NCBI GenBank assembly: GCA_021780095.1
Contig: JAJXZK010000122.1
Span: 1-11,985 of the forward strand
Reading direction: 5' to 3'
DNA from: Acidobacteriota bacterium
GTDB lineage: Bacteria > Acidobacteriota > Terriglobia > Terriglobales > Acidobacteriaceae
Length of the DNA stretch: 11,985 bases
This document shows positions 1 through 7,026 of the stretch, one piece after another (position 1 is the stretch's first letter; every line of letters starts with the position of its first letter). The translations under genes and the position numbers were made by a program. The notes under the pieces were generated by a model that saw nothing but the letters and a program-made list of their open reading frames with translations, was not told the DNA's origin and made no database searches.

Positions 1-11
1 AGGACAAAATG

Positions 12-686
12 ATGAACACACGGGTTCTGGAGATTCGCAAAGGGGTTTTGAATAAGAATGACGAAATCGCGCGCAATCTGCGGACCCGGCTTCATGCGTC
101 CGGGGTGCTGACCGTGAACGTCGTCTCCAGTCCCGGTACAGGAAAGACCGCGCTTTTGCAGCGGACATTGCGCGAATTGCGCGACCAGGGACACTCCGTC
201 GCTGCGCTGGTGGGAGACCTGGCGACGGATAATGATGCGCGACGGCTGGCAGAGGCGGGTGTGCCCGTGAAGCAGATCAATACGGATGGGCGGTGCCATC
301 TGGAAGCGCAGATGATCTCCGATCATCTGTCCGGCTGGGACCTGAATCAGCTGGATTATCTGTTCATCGAGAACGTCGGCAATCTGGTCTGCCCCTCAAG
401 TTACGACCTGGGTGAGGACATTCGCGTCGTCCTGCTTTCCGTTACGGAGGGGGAAGACAAACCGTTGAAGTATCCGAATATCTTCAACTCGGCCGACGTG
501 GCTGTGCTCACGAAGATGGATTTGTCCGAGGCGTGCGAGTTCAGGATCGAGGCCGCCCGTGCCAATATCGAAGCGGTCCGCCCGGGCATGCGCATTGTTC
601 CAACCTCTGCAAAGAGCGGCGCTGGCATGCACGAATGGCTTCGCTGCCTTGTCGAGGAAAAGCAGGCGCGATGCGTGAGCGTGTGA
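12..686 (+). CDS. hypB: HypB, hydrogenase nickel-incorporation GTPase
   Basis: This is a SIMIBI-class GTPase that, with HypA, delivers Ni to the hydrogenase large subunit in the cytoplasm. Counting from the ATG at 12, the Walker A loop SSPGTGKT is at residues 39-46, the metal-site Cys-His pair is C95-H96 (GRCHLEA), the switch region ENVGNLVCP carries C127, and the guanine-specificity motif TKMD is at 167-170. The N-terminus lacks both the CxxCGC Ni site of E. coli HypB and a His-rich stretch, so it is a minimal HypB of 224 aa. An ATG also lies at 9, but the AGGA at 1-4 is 7 nt from the ATG at 12 and only 4 nt from the ATG at 9, so 12 is preferred. The gene overlaps the next one by 16 nt. By usual order hypA would lie just upstream, outside the window. 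Identity is secure. Confidence 0.96.
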   Translation: MNTRVLEIRKGVLNKNDEIARNLRTRLHASGVLTVNVVSSPGTGKTALLQRTLRELRDQGHSVAALVGDLATDNDARRLAEAGVPVKQINTDGRCHLEAQMISDHLSGWDLNQLDYLFIENVGNLVCPSSYDLGEDIRVVLLSVTEGEDKPLKYPNIFNSADVAVLTKMDLSEACEFRIEAARANIEAVRPGMRIVPTSAKSGAGMHEWLRCLVEEKQARCVSV

Positions 687-2509
687 CATCGATTCGAGCT
701 CTCCGCGTTGAGGAGAGCTATCATAGCCGTGTGTCCTATGGCTTGAGAGAAAAGGCGTCTGATTCTCAGAGTGTTCCGGCTTCACAGGAGATCCTTGAGT
801 TAAAGAGCCAAATCGCCAGCCTGAAATCGGAGACGCGGCATCTGGCCGCACAGGTTGAGGCCTTACGAAGCGGCGCTGCTTCGGTTCTCCATGAACTGGA
901 TACAGGAATGCTGGCGCGCGCCGTTGCCCGCCAGGCCGCCCATCTGCTGAATGCGGAGTATGCGATCGTCGAGCTCTACGACCAGGACCTTCCGTCCTTC
1001 CGTACCTCGCATACCCATCACAATGTCGAGTCGACCCGTGACCTGGGCACCGAATTGGACACGGTGAACTCCCTTTCGCACTGGGTCCTGCGCCATCGCC
1101 AATCCTATCTTTTCGACGCTTCGTCTCCCAGCCTTCGAGTACCCTGCGCCGACCTCGTTGAATCCGGAACCAGGAATGCTCTCTGTGTGCCGATGTTGAA
1201 TCATCAGGGATTGGTGGTCGGAGTCCTGCAGGTACAAAATCATCGAACGGGCGCCCATTTTGTTCAGCAGGATCTGGCAATCGCAGAGACGCTGGCCGTT
1301 CAGGCAACGATCGGTCTTGAACGAACGCGACTCTTCGACCGCATGCAGGAGTGGACCCAGTCACTGGAGATTCTGCTGGCGTTCAATGCAGCGGTCAACC
1401 AGCACCTGAATCCGTCCGAGCTGGTGCGCAGACTGGTCGAACATGCGGCGCGCTTCCTGAAGGCGGATGGCGGACTGGCCGGCCTGGCCCTGCCGGCATC
1501 GCCGTCCGGGGCGATGGGAATGTCCTCGGAGTCCTACTGGAATCGCGGCTCCTGGCACGAATGGCCGCGCGCCTGGGGGCCGCTGGAAGGGATTCCCGGA
1601 CATGTGCTGGAAAATGAATTTCCTTATCTATCGAACGAGTATCCCGACGACCGGCTCTCCGACCCGGAGCTGGTGGCTCGGTTTGATGTCCAGCGCGCCC
1701 TTTGCGTGCCCATCAAGGACGTGGACGAACGAGTGATCGGATTTTTCGAATTGCACAAAGGAGACAACCAGCCCGCATTTACCTGGCAGGACGCCGCGTT
1801 TGTCGAATCGCTCGCAAACACCACTGCCGTGGCGATTCGCAATGCGCAACTGATGAAATCCCTCGAGATCAAGAGCCAGCAGGTGCAGGCGCTGTCCGCG
1901 CATAACCTGCTCCGGCTGGAGAACGAGCGCAAACACATCGCGCGCGAACTCCATGATGAGGCGGGCCAAGCGCTCATCGCCATCCAGCTTGGGCTCCAGG
2001 TTCTGTCGCGGCAGGTCCCTTCCGATCTTCGCGCCGATGTCGCGCAGTTGGGGATACAGGTTGGCCGCTCGACAAAGCTGTTGGGCAATCTGGCTCGGCA
2101 CCTGCGGCCGCCGACCCTCGATCGCCTGGGCCTGCATGGCGCGTTACGGCAGCTTGCTCTCGATTACGAGCAGCGGCTTGATATCCAGATCGTTCTCGAT
2201 CTCTCCAACTCGTGCGATCGTCTCCCGGAACCAGTGGAGCTAGCGCTGTACCGTATTGCCCAGGAGGCGCTGACGAACACGGCAAAGTATGCAGGAGCGA
2301 CCCGCGTCGATGTGACACTCGCGCAGGAGGATAATGAAATATTCTTTTCCGTGCGCGATGATGGAAAAGGCTTCGACGATTCCGCGCAGCATACCGGCCT
2401 GGGTTTGCGAGGGATGAAGGAACGCGCTGATATGCTTCCCGCCCGCTTGTCGATCCATTCCAGTCCGGGACAAGGGACTGAGATTCTCGTAAGGGTGCCT
2501 CTCCTATGA
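671..2509 (+). CDS. Cytoplasmic GAF-GAF sensor histidine kinase (HisKA_3 / NarL-type)
   Basis: This is a sensor kinase of 612 aa with no membrane segment or signal peptide. In order it has a short coiled coil (about residues 34-69), a first GAF domain (about 71-224), a second GAF domain (about 229-392), a HisKA_3 dimerisation helix with the H-box ARELHDEAGQ and phospho-acceptor His428, and a HATPase_c domain. The ATPase domain shows an N-box around Asn536 (EALTNTAKYA), a G1 box VRDDGKGF (561-568) and a G2 box GLGLRGMKERA (576-586). The frame is open back to 533, but that part lies inside hypB. The ATG at 671 gives a 16-nt overlap and follows GAGGAAA and GCAGG purine runs. It is coupled to the response regulator by an ATGA overlap at 2506. 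The GAF-GAF-HisKA_3-HATPase order matches mycobacterial DosS/DosT, where GAF-A binds haem. Whether either GAF here binds haem cannot be told by eye. The signal is unknown, and control of the hydrogenase is inferred from position. Confidence 0.93.
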   Translation: MRERVTSIRALRVEESYHSRVSYGLREKASDSQSVPASQEILELKSQIASLKSETRHLAAQVEALRSGAASVLHELDTGMLARAVARQAAHLLNAEYAIVELYDQDLPSFRTSHTHHNVESTRDLGTELDTVNSLSHWVLRHRQSYLFDASSPSLRVPCADLVESGTRNALCVPMLNHQGLVVGVLQVQNHRTGAHFVQQDLAIAETLAVQATIGLERTRLFDRMQEWTQSLEILLAFNAAVNQHLNPSELVRRLVEHAARFLKADGGLAGLALPASPSGAMGMSSESYWNRGSWHEWPRAWGPLEGIPGHVLENEFPYLSNEYPDDRLSDPELVARFDVQRALCVPIKDVDERVIGFFELHKGDNQPAFTWQDAAFVESLANTTAVAIRNAQLMKSLEIKSQQVQALSAHNLLRLENERKHIARELHDEAGQALIAIQLGLQVLSRQVPSDLRADVAQLGIQVGRSTKLLGNLARHLRPPTLDRLGLHGALRQLALDYEQRLDIQIVLDLSNSCDRLPEPVELALYRIAQEALTNTAKYAGATRVDVTLAQEDNEIFFSVRDDGKGFDDSAQHTGLGLRGMKERADMLPARLSIHSSPGQGTEILVRVPLL

Positions 2510-3180
2510 ACCGTGCAAAGCGGCCGCGAGTTCTGCTTGTTGACGATCACGCCCTGGTCCGGCGCGGTGTGGCGGCCCTGCTGCGCATGGACGGGCGGTA
2601 CGAGGTCATTGGCGAAGCGGATAATGGTGAAGAAGCCCTTCGGCAGCTCTCGGAGCAATTCGCCTCGGAGCCCCCGGCCATTGTCCTTCTCGATCTGGCC
2701 ATGCCCAGGCTCGATGGGCTGGAGACGATGCGGCGCATTCATAAGCAATGGCCCCGGCTCGCTGTCATTGTGCTGTCGATGCACAACGATGAGCAGTTTG
2801 TGGCGCAGACTCTGCGGGCCGGAGCGCGCGGCTACCTGCTCAAACACGCCATGGATGATGAGTTGTTCGAAGCCCTTGGAATGGTGCTGAAGGAAGAGCG
2901 TTATGTCACCCCGGCGATCGACATGGCTCTTGTCCGGGCTCAAGACCAGGACAAAACCGGACTGACGACGCGTGAGCGGGAAGTCCTGCAGCTGGTCGCG
3001 GATGGCCACACGACACAGGCTGTGGCGGAGATTTTGAACCTCAGTCCGCATACCGTCACCCGCCATCGGGCCAATCTGATGGAAAAGCTGCGCGCGCACA
3101 ATCAAATGGAATTGCTGCGCGCCGCCATATCCCGGGGGCTGGTGGTTACGTCGGGACGCGATCCGGTAAAAATTAGCTAA
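2506..3180 (+). CDS. LuxR/NarL-family response regulator
   Basis: This 224-aa DNA-binding response regulator is the evident partner of the kinase that ends at 2509 (ATGA overlap). The N-terminal receiver shows the acidic pair Asp13-Asp14 (LLVDDHALVRRG), phospho-acceptor Asp63 (VLLDLAMPRLDG), Ser91 and Lys113 (GYLLKHA). The C-terminal LuxR-type helix-turn-helix covers about residues 153-195 (LTTREREVLQLVADG, then a recognition helix with SPHTVTRHRANL). All receiver residues needed for phosphorylation are present, so it should be switchable. It lies just upstream of the hydrogenase structural genes and reads into them, so the simplest guess is that it controls them, possibly at the palindrome in the gap that follows. 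That target is inferred and other targets are possible. Confidence 0.95.
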   Translation: MNRAKRPRVLLVDDHALVRRGVAALLRMDGRYEVIGEADNGEEALRQLSEQFASEPPAIVLLDLAMPRLDGLETMRRIHKQWPRLAVIVLSMHNDEQFVAQTLRAGARGYLLKHAMDDELFEALGMVLKEERYVTPAIDMALVRAQDQDKTGLTTREREVLQLVADGHTTQAVAEILNLSPHTVTRHRANLMEKLRAHNQMELLRAAISRGLVVTSGRDPVKIS

Positions 3181-3214
3181 TTCTTGCTATTGCCACAGCA
3201 GACAAGGGACGAGT

Positions 3215-3226
3215 CAAATCGATTTG
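3215..3226. promoter_or_regulatory. 12-bp perfect palindrome in the gap before hhyS, candidate operator
   Basis: The 84-nt gap between the response regulator and hhyS is one of only two sizeable gaps between genes in the hydrogenase cluster. It contains CAAATCGATTTG, identical to its own reverse complement, about 39 nt before the hhyS start. An AT-rich dyad here fits a binding site for a dimeric regulator, and the LuxR-type regulator is encoded immediately upstream. I found no convincing -35/-10 pair and no sigma-54 -24/-12 pair around it. A single 12-bp palindrome can occur by chance, so support is limited. Confidence 0.3.
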
Positions 3227-3264
3227 TTTGGCTAACGTCAACGTATCGATAAGGAGTTCGATCC

Positions 3265-4236
3265 ATGGCCTCGTTGCTTTGGTTTCAAGGTGGCGCCTGT
3301 AGCGGCAACACGATGTCGTTTCTCAACGCCGAGGAGCCCAGTGTGTGTGATCTGGTGACCGATTTCGGCATCAATGTGCTCTGGCATCCCTCCCTGGGCC
3401 TTGAAATGGGAGATAATGCCAAGCGCGTCTTTAAAGACTGCGCGAGCGGCAAAACGCCTCTGGACATTTTTGTGTTTGAAGGGACGGTCATTCAGGGGCC
3501 AAGCGGCACGGGCAGGTTCAACATGTTCGCCGACCGCCCCATGAAGGACTGGGTGAAGGAGTTGTGCGCGCAGGCTGGCGCCGTCGTTGCGCTCGGCGAT
3601 TGCGCCTGTTGGGGCGGCATTCCCGCCACGGAGCCGAACCCGGTCGACAACATCGGCCTGCAATACCTCAAGCGGAAACATGGCGGATTTCTCGGTGCGG
3701 ATTTCCGCTCGAAATGGGGATTGCCGGTAATCAATATCCCTGGTTGTCCAGCCCATCCTGACTGGGTCACGCAAATCCTCGTGGCCGTGGCTTCGGGACG
3801 CGCGGGCGATATTGCGCTGGACGACCTGCAGCGGCCCCAAACCTTTTTCAAGACTTTTACCCAGACTGGATGCACCCGCGTCCAGTTTTTCGAGTACAAG
3901 CAATCTCCGGTTGAGTTCGGGCAGGGAACGCGCACAGGCTGCCTGTTTTATGAGTTCGGCTGCCGCGGACCGATGACCCACTCCCCATGCAATCGCATCC
4001 TCTGGAACCGGCAGTCGTCGAAGACTCGCGCAGGCATGCCATGCACAGGATGCACCGAACCTGAATTTCCTTTCCACGATCTCAAGCCGGGTACCGTTTT
4101 CAAGACGCAGAAGATCAGTGGAGTCATTCCCAAGGAAATTCCAAATGGGACGGATCACGTTACCTACATGGCGCAGGCAGCGGCGGCCCGGATTGCAGCC
4201 CCCAAATGGGCCAAGGAAGACATGTTCGTGGTATAG
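3265..4236 (+). CDS. hhyS: Group 1h (actinobacterial-type) [NiFe]-hydrogenase small subunit
   Basis: This is the electron-transfer subunit (323 aa) carrying three Fe-S clusters from the NiFe site to an external acceptor. There is no Tat signal peptide, so it is made for the cytoplasmic side, as in group 1h/5 enzymes. The first cluster motif is GGACSGN: Cys12 is kept, but the second Cys of the usual CxxC is Asn15. Other proximal-cluster candidates are Cys113/Cys115 (GDCACWGG) and Cys161 (IPGCPAHPDW). Cys203, Cys226 and Cys233 (FGCRGP) fit the distal cluster, and Cys242, Cys260 and Cys263 (MPCTGC) the medial one. Loss of the second Cys agrees with the 3-Cys/1-Asp proximal cluster reported for the Ralstonia eutropha actinobacterial-type enzyme; I cannot name the Asp ligand here with certainty. 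A strong AAGGAG at 3251-3256, 8 nt before the ATG, fixes the start. The partner subunit follows 76 nt later. Confidence 0.96.
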   Translation: MASLLWFQGGACSGNTMSFLNAEEPSVCDLVTDFGINVLWHPSLGLEMGDNAKRVFKDCASGKTPLDIFVFEGTVIQGPSGTGRFNMFADRPMKDWVKELCAQAGAVVALGDCACWGGIPATEPNPVDNIGLQYLKRKHGGFLGADFRSKWGLPVINIPGCPAHPDWVTQILVAVASGRAGDIALDDLQRPQTFFKTFTQTGCTRVQFFEYKQSPVEFGQGTRTGCLFYEFGCRGPMTHSPCNRILWNRQSSKTRAGMPCTGCTEPEFPFHDLKPGTVFKTQKISGVIPKEIPNGTDHVTYMAQAAAARIAAPKWAKEDMFVV

Positions 4237-4312
4237 CAAGTCAGCGCAGTAAATCAATCGCATCTTCAAACAGCTCGATATTTGATACCGGATCGAAACA
4301 AGGAGTAACGGA

Positions 4313-5935
4313 ATGGCGACAGTCGTACAAGGGCAGGAAATGAGAATCAGCCCGCTGGGCCGTGTCGAGGGCGACCTGGATCTTCGGGTAACACTGCGGG
4401 ACAATGTAGTTACGGACGCATGGACGGAAGCCAGCATGTTCCGTGGATTTGAGATCATCCTGAAGGGGAAAGACCCTCAGGCGGGCCTGATTGTCACGCC
4501 GCGCATCTGCGGCATCTGCGGCGGCAGCCATCTCTATAAGGCTGCGTATGCGCTTGATACGGCATGGAAGACCCATGTTCCGCAAAACGCCACGCTGGTT
4601 CGCAATATCGCCCAGGCCTGCGAGACGCTGCAATCCATCCCGCGCTGGTTCTATGCTTTGTTTGCGATCGATCTGACGAACAAGAACTACGCCAAGGTGC
4701 CGGAGTACGACGAGTGCGTGCGCCGCTTCACTCCCTTCGTCGGCACCAGCTATGAAAAAGGCGTGACCCTCTCCGGAAAGCCGGTCGAAGTCTACGCCAT
4801 TTTTGGCGGGCAGTGGCCACATTCCAGCTTCATGATTCCCGGCGGAGTGATGTGTGCTCCAACGTTGTCGGATGTAACGCGCGCAATCTCCATCCTGGAT
4901 TACTGGAAGCGTGAGTGGCTGGAGACGACGTGGCTGGGATGTTCGATCGAGCGCTGGATGCAAAACAAGACTTGGGCAGATGTGCTTGCCTGGTGCGATG
5001 AGAACGAGGCCCAGCACAATTCGGATTGCGGTCTCTTCATTCGTTTCTCTCTGAAAGCAGGGTTGGACCAATTCGGGCGTGGATACGGTTCCTATCTCGC
5101 AACTGGAACCTATTTCCAGCCCGATTTGTATGAAAACCCAACTGTCGATGGGCGCAATGCCGCACTGATCAGCCGCTCAGGTGTGTACGACGGCAGTCAG
5201 TTTTACGACTTCGATCACCTGAATGTGCGCGAGGACACGGCACACTCTTTCTATCGCGGTGAGACCTCTCTCCATCCGTGGGAGGGCCGGACAGAGCCGA
5301 TTGATCCTCTCGAGGGACACAAGCAAGGCAAGTACAGCTGGGCGAAGTCCCCGCGCTACCTGGTCCCCGGCAAGGGCAGTTCCGTTCCCCTTGAAGCGGG
5401 TCCTCTTGCGCGGCAGGTGATTGCCGGGCGTCCGGGCGCGGCGGCCCATCAGGATTTCGACCCGCTGTTTCTGGATGCTATCAATACCGTCGGACCAAGC
5501 GTTGTGGTGCGGGTTATGGCACGGATGCACGAAGCCTGCAAATACTATCAGTTGACACGTGGCTGGCTCGATGCCATGAAGCTTCACGACAAGTTCTACA
5601 CCAAGCCGGCGGAGCTGGCCGAAGGCAAGGGATTCGGTTCGACCGAAGCGGCAAGAGGATCGCTCTCGGACTGGATCGTCATCAAGGACAACAAGATCGA
5701 GAATTATCAGGTCGTGACTCCGACTGCGTGGAATATCGGGCCGCGCGACAACTCGGGCAGCCTCGGACCGATGGAGAAGGCCTTTATCGGCGCGGAGATC
5801 GTCGATCCAACCGATCCGGTCGAGATGGGGCACGTCGCCCGCTCCTTTGACTCCTGCTTGGTCTGCACGGTACACGCGTATGACGAAAAGACCGGAAAGG
5901 AATTGTCCCGGTTCAGGATTGGGGAAGGCGCGTAG
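4313..5935 (+). CDS. hhyL: Group 1h (actinobacterial-type) [NiFe]-hydrogenase large subunit
   Basis: This is the catalytic subunit (540 aa) that holds the NiFe(CN)2CO site and oxidises H2. Near the N-terminus are the GRVEG element (16-20) and the first ligand motif RICGICGGSH with Cys66 and Cys69. Near the C-terminus is the second ligand motif DSCLVCTVH with Cys515 and Cys518, where Ser replaces the Pro of the textbook DPCxxC motif. His521 is followed by a 19-residue tail, the expected substrate of the maturation endopeptidase encoded next, which would cut after His521 once Ni is inserted. AAGGAG at 4300-4305, 7 nt before the ATG, supports the start. The 76-nt gap after hhyS holds no evident hairpin or terminator, so both subunits are probably on one transcript. 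Length and motifs suit the high-affinity class rather than the membrane-bound group 1d type. Confidence 0.97.
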   Translation: MATVVQGQEMRISPLGRVEGDLDLRVTLRDNVVTDAWTEASMFRGFEIILKGKDPQAGLIVTPRICGICGGSHLYKAAYALDTAWKTHVPQNATLVRNIAQACETLQSIPRWFYALFAIDLTNKNYAKVPEYDECVRRFTPFVGTSYEKGVTLSGKPVEVYAIFGGQWPHSSFMIPGGVMCAPTLSDVTRAISILDYWKREWLETTWLGCSIERWMQNKTWADVLAWCDENEAQHNSDCGLFIRFSLKAGLDQFGRGYGSYLATGTYFQPDLYENPTVDGRNAALISRSGVYDGSQFYDFDHLNVREDTAHSFYRGETSLHPWEGRTEPIDPLEGHKQGKYSWAKSPRYLVPGKGSSVPLEAGPLARQVIAGRPGAAAHQDFDPLFLDAINTVGPSVVVRVMARMHEACKYYQLTRGWLDAMKLHDKFYTKPAELAEGKGFGSTEAARGSLSDWIVIKDNKIENYQVVTPTAWNIGPRDNSGSLGPMEKAFIGAEIVDPTDPVEMGHVARSFDSCLVCTVHAYDEKTGKELSRFRIGEGA

Positions 5936-5956
5936 CCGCGCCGCGGAGTGGAGAGC

Positions 5957-6505
5957 ATGACGGAGATCGCGGGCTCGGTCAGGACACCCATCGTCGATAC
6001 ACTCATCATTGGATGCGGTAACCTGCTGCGTGGCGACGACGCGGCAGGCCCGGTATTGATTCGTCATCTTTGGGAACTGGGCCTGCCCGGCGATGTTTAC
6101 TGTGCCGACGGAGGCACGGGCGGCATGGACGTTGCCTTCCAGATGCGCGGAGTCCGGCATGTCATTCTCGTAGACGCCTGTGTCAGCGGTTCGGAGCCGG
6201 GATCGCTCTTCTGTTTGCCCGGCGAAGAGGTGGAACACCTTCCTCCGCTTGCAGGCATCAATCTTCACGCCTTCCGTTGGGACCATGCTTTGAGCTTTGC
6301 GCGCTGGCTCCTCAAAGACGACTATCCCAGCCAGATTTCCGTATACCTGATCGAGGCAAAGAGCCTCATCGTCGGCGAGCCTCTATCAGAACCTGTCGAA
6401 GCTGCGATGCGTAAGCTGGCGAAGAAACTTTTGTCCGATCTTTCCCAACGGACGGCAGGAAAACAACTCGACGAGATGGGGTTTGCCCATGCCCATTCAG
6501 GTTGA
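5957..6505 (+). CDS. HupD/HybD-type hydrogenase maturation endopeptidase
   Basis: This is a Ni-dependent C-terminal processing protease (182 aa) of the HybD/HupD/HycI family (peptidase M52). It shows the family opening GCGNLLRGDDAAG (residues 19-31), in which Asp28 stands where HybD has Glu16. Asp73 in ILVDAC matches HybD Asp62, and His104 in INLHAF matches HybD His93; these are the three Ni-sensing residues in HybD. It directly follows hhyL, whose 19-residue tail after His521 is the likely substrate. A GTG at 5948 in the same frame would add three residues, but GGAG at 5945-5948 is well spaced (8 nt) for the ATG at 5957, so I chose ATG. The end overlaps the next gene by 17 nt. The family is certain. 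The exact symbol (hupD, hhyD or hyaD) depends on naming, so none is given. Confidence 0.93.
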   Translation: MTEIAGSVRTPIVDTLIIGCGNLLRGDDAAGPVLIRHLWELGLPGDVYCADGGTGGMDVAFQMRGVRHVILVDACVSGSEPGSLFCLPGEEVEHLPPLAGINLHAFRWDHALSFARWLLKDDYPSQISVYLIEAKSLIVGEPLSEPVEAAMRKLAKKLLSDLSQRTAGKQLDEMGFAHAHSG

Positions 6506-6788
6506 ATTTACCGCGAACGGTTACCTGCATCTTACTGGAGAGGTAGCCGCTCGATTTTTCCCGGGGGATGGAGTCGTCGCCATGGTTCGCGGACCGGAGA
6601 TGTGGCTGTTGCCCACCCACAACAGCGCCTCAGGTGGACTTCTGTTGAAGCAGCGCAATGGCCGCGGAGATAGGACTGTCCTGATCTGGGAGGTCCTGCA
6701 CAGACGAGCCGTCGCCGGCCCGCGCATCGCTTTCTGGGATGAGGCGCAAGGAGCGCTGCGTGTCGCCCTGGAGGCATCTCATGTCTAG
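6489..6788 (+). CDS. Small protein of unknown function in hydrogenase operon (99 aa)
   Basis: I do not recognise the family. The protein looks compact and beta-rich, with alternating hydrophobic stretches (IQVEFTANGYLHLTGEVAARFF, shown in part; VVAMVRGPEMWLLP; TVLIWEVL), a central flexible GGLLLKQRNGRGDRT segment, no cysteine, no membrane segment and no signal peptide. The ATG at 6489 lies inside the end of the protease gene (17-nt overlap), and a TTG at 6483 in frame is a less likely start. The upstream ribosome-binding site is weak (GGGG around 6477-6481), so translation probably depends on coupling to the protease gene. It overlaps the following small gene by 8 nt. Such tight coupling and its place between the protease and the TPR gene argue that it is a real gene serving hydrogenase assembly or function, but no activity can be assigned. 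Confidence 0.8.
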   Translation: MPIQVEFTANGYLHLTGEVAARFFPGDGVVAMVRGPEMWLLPTHNSASGGLLLKQRNGRGDRTVLIWEVLHRRAVAGPRIAFWDEAQGALRVALEASHV

Positions 6789-7026
6789 CTCCGATGGCTC
6801 TGTCGAGAGGTCGATCGGGGTCGTCGCGACGATCCAGCCGGAGAACGGGCATTGGGCCGTCTTTCTCGACATCTCCTTCTGGAATGAGAATTCAGCGGAC
6901 TCGCCAGTCAAGACCGTGCGCAGGAGTATAACTACCTATCCGACGCGGGGACGCGCGGAGATCGCGGCAAACTTTATGGTGAGGGCGGCCGCAAGGGATC
7001 TGCCCCATCCACCCCTGGGTCTATGA
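6781..7026 (+). CDS. Small protein of unknown function in hydrogenase operon (81 aa)
   Basis: I do not recognise the family. The 81-aa product begins MSSSDGSVERSIGVVATI and continues with an aromatic-rich segment HWAVFLDISFW, a basic stretch KTVRRSI and a C-terminal helix EIAANFMVRAAARDL. It has no cysteine, no membrane span and no signal peptide. The frame is open upstream to 6739, but GGAGG at 6770-6774 sits 6 nt before the ATG at 6781, giving an 8-nt overlap with the previous gene and making 6781 the clear start. The stop overlaps the start of the TPR gene as ATGA at 7023. Its stop and start overlaps place it firmly in the operon. A structural or assembly role next to the hydrogenase is a guess from position only. 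Confidence 0.78.
   Translation: MSSSDGSVERSIGVVATIQPENGHWAVFLDISFWNENSADSPVKTVRRSITTYPTRGRAEIAANFMVRAAARDLPHPPLGL

Noticed and set aside
533..670. N-terminal extension of the histidine kinase by 46 residues
   Set aside because: It lies entirely within hypB and reads as Arg/Cys-rich filler. The ATG at 671 gives a normal overlap.
396..1364. Long open frame on the - strand across the end of hypB and start of the kinase gene
   Set aside because: It is an antisense shadow of two well-supported genes in GC-rich DNA. Its translation is low-complexity, Arg/Pro/Gly-rich and matches no family I know.
3206..3215. GGGACGAGTC as a DosR-type box
   Set aside because: Only half of the GGGACTWWAGTCCC dyad is matched and the spacing between the halves is wrong.
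3184..3250. Possible sigma-70 or sigma-54 promoter before hhyS
   Set aside because: TTGCTA and TTGCCA hexamers have no acceptable -10 at 16-18 nt, TATCGAT abuts the ribosome-binding site, and no TGGC/TTGC pair has sigma-54 spacing.
3265..3330. Tat signal peptide on the hydrogenase small subunit
   Set aside because: There is no twin-arginine motif or hydrophobic stretch. The first cluster cysteine is already at residue 12.
3238..4458. Open frame of 406 codons on the - strand opposite hhyS
   Set aside because: It lies opposite a confident hydrogenase gene, has no ribosome-binding site I could see, and its product shows no domain.
5177..6286. Open frame of 369 codons on the - strand opposite hhyL and the protease gene
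   Set aside because: It is complementary to secure coding sequence, with no recognisable motif in the product.
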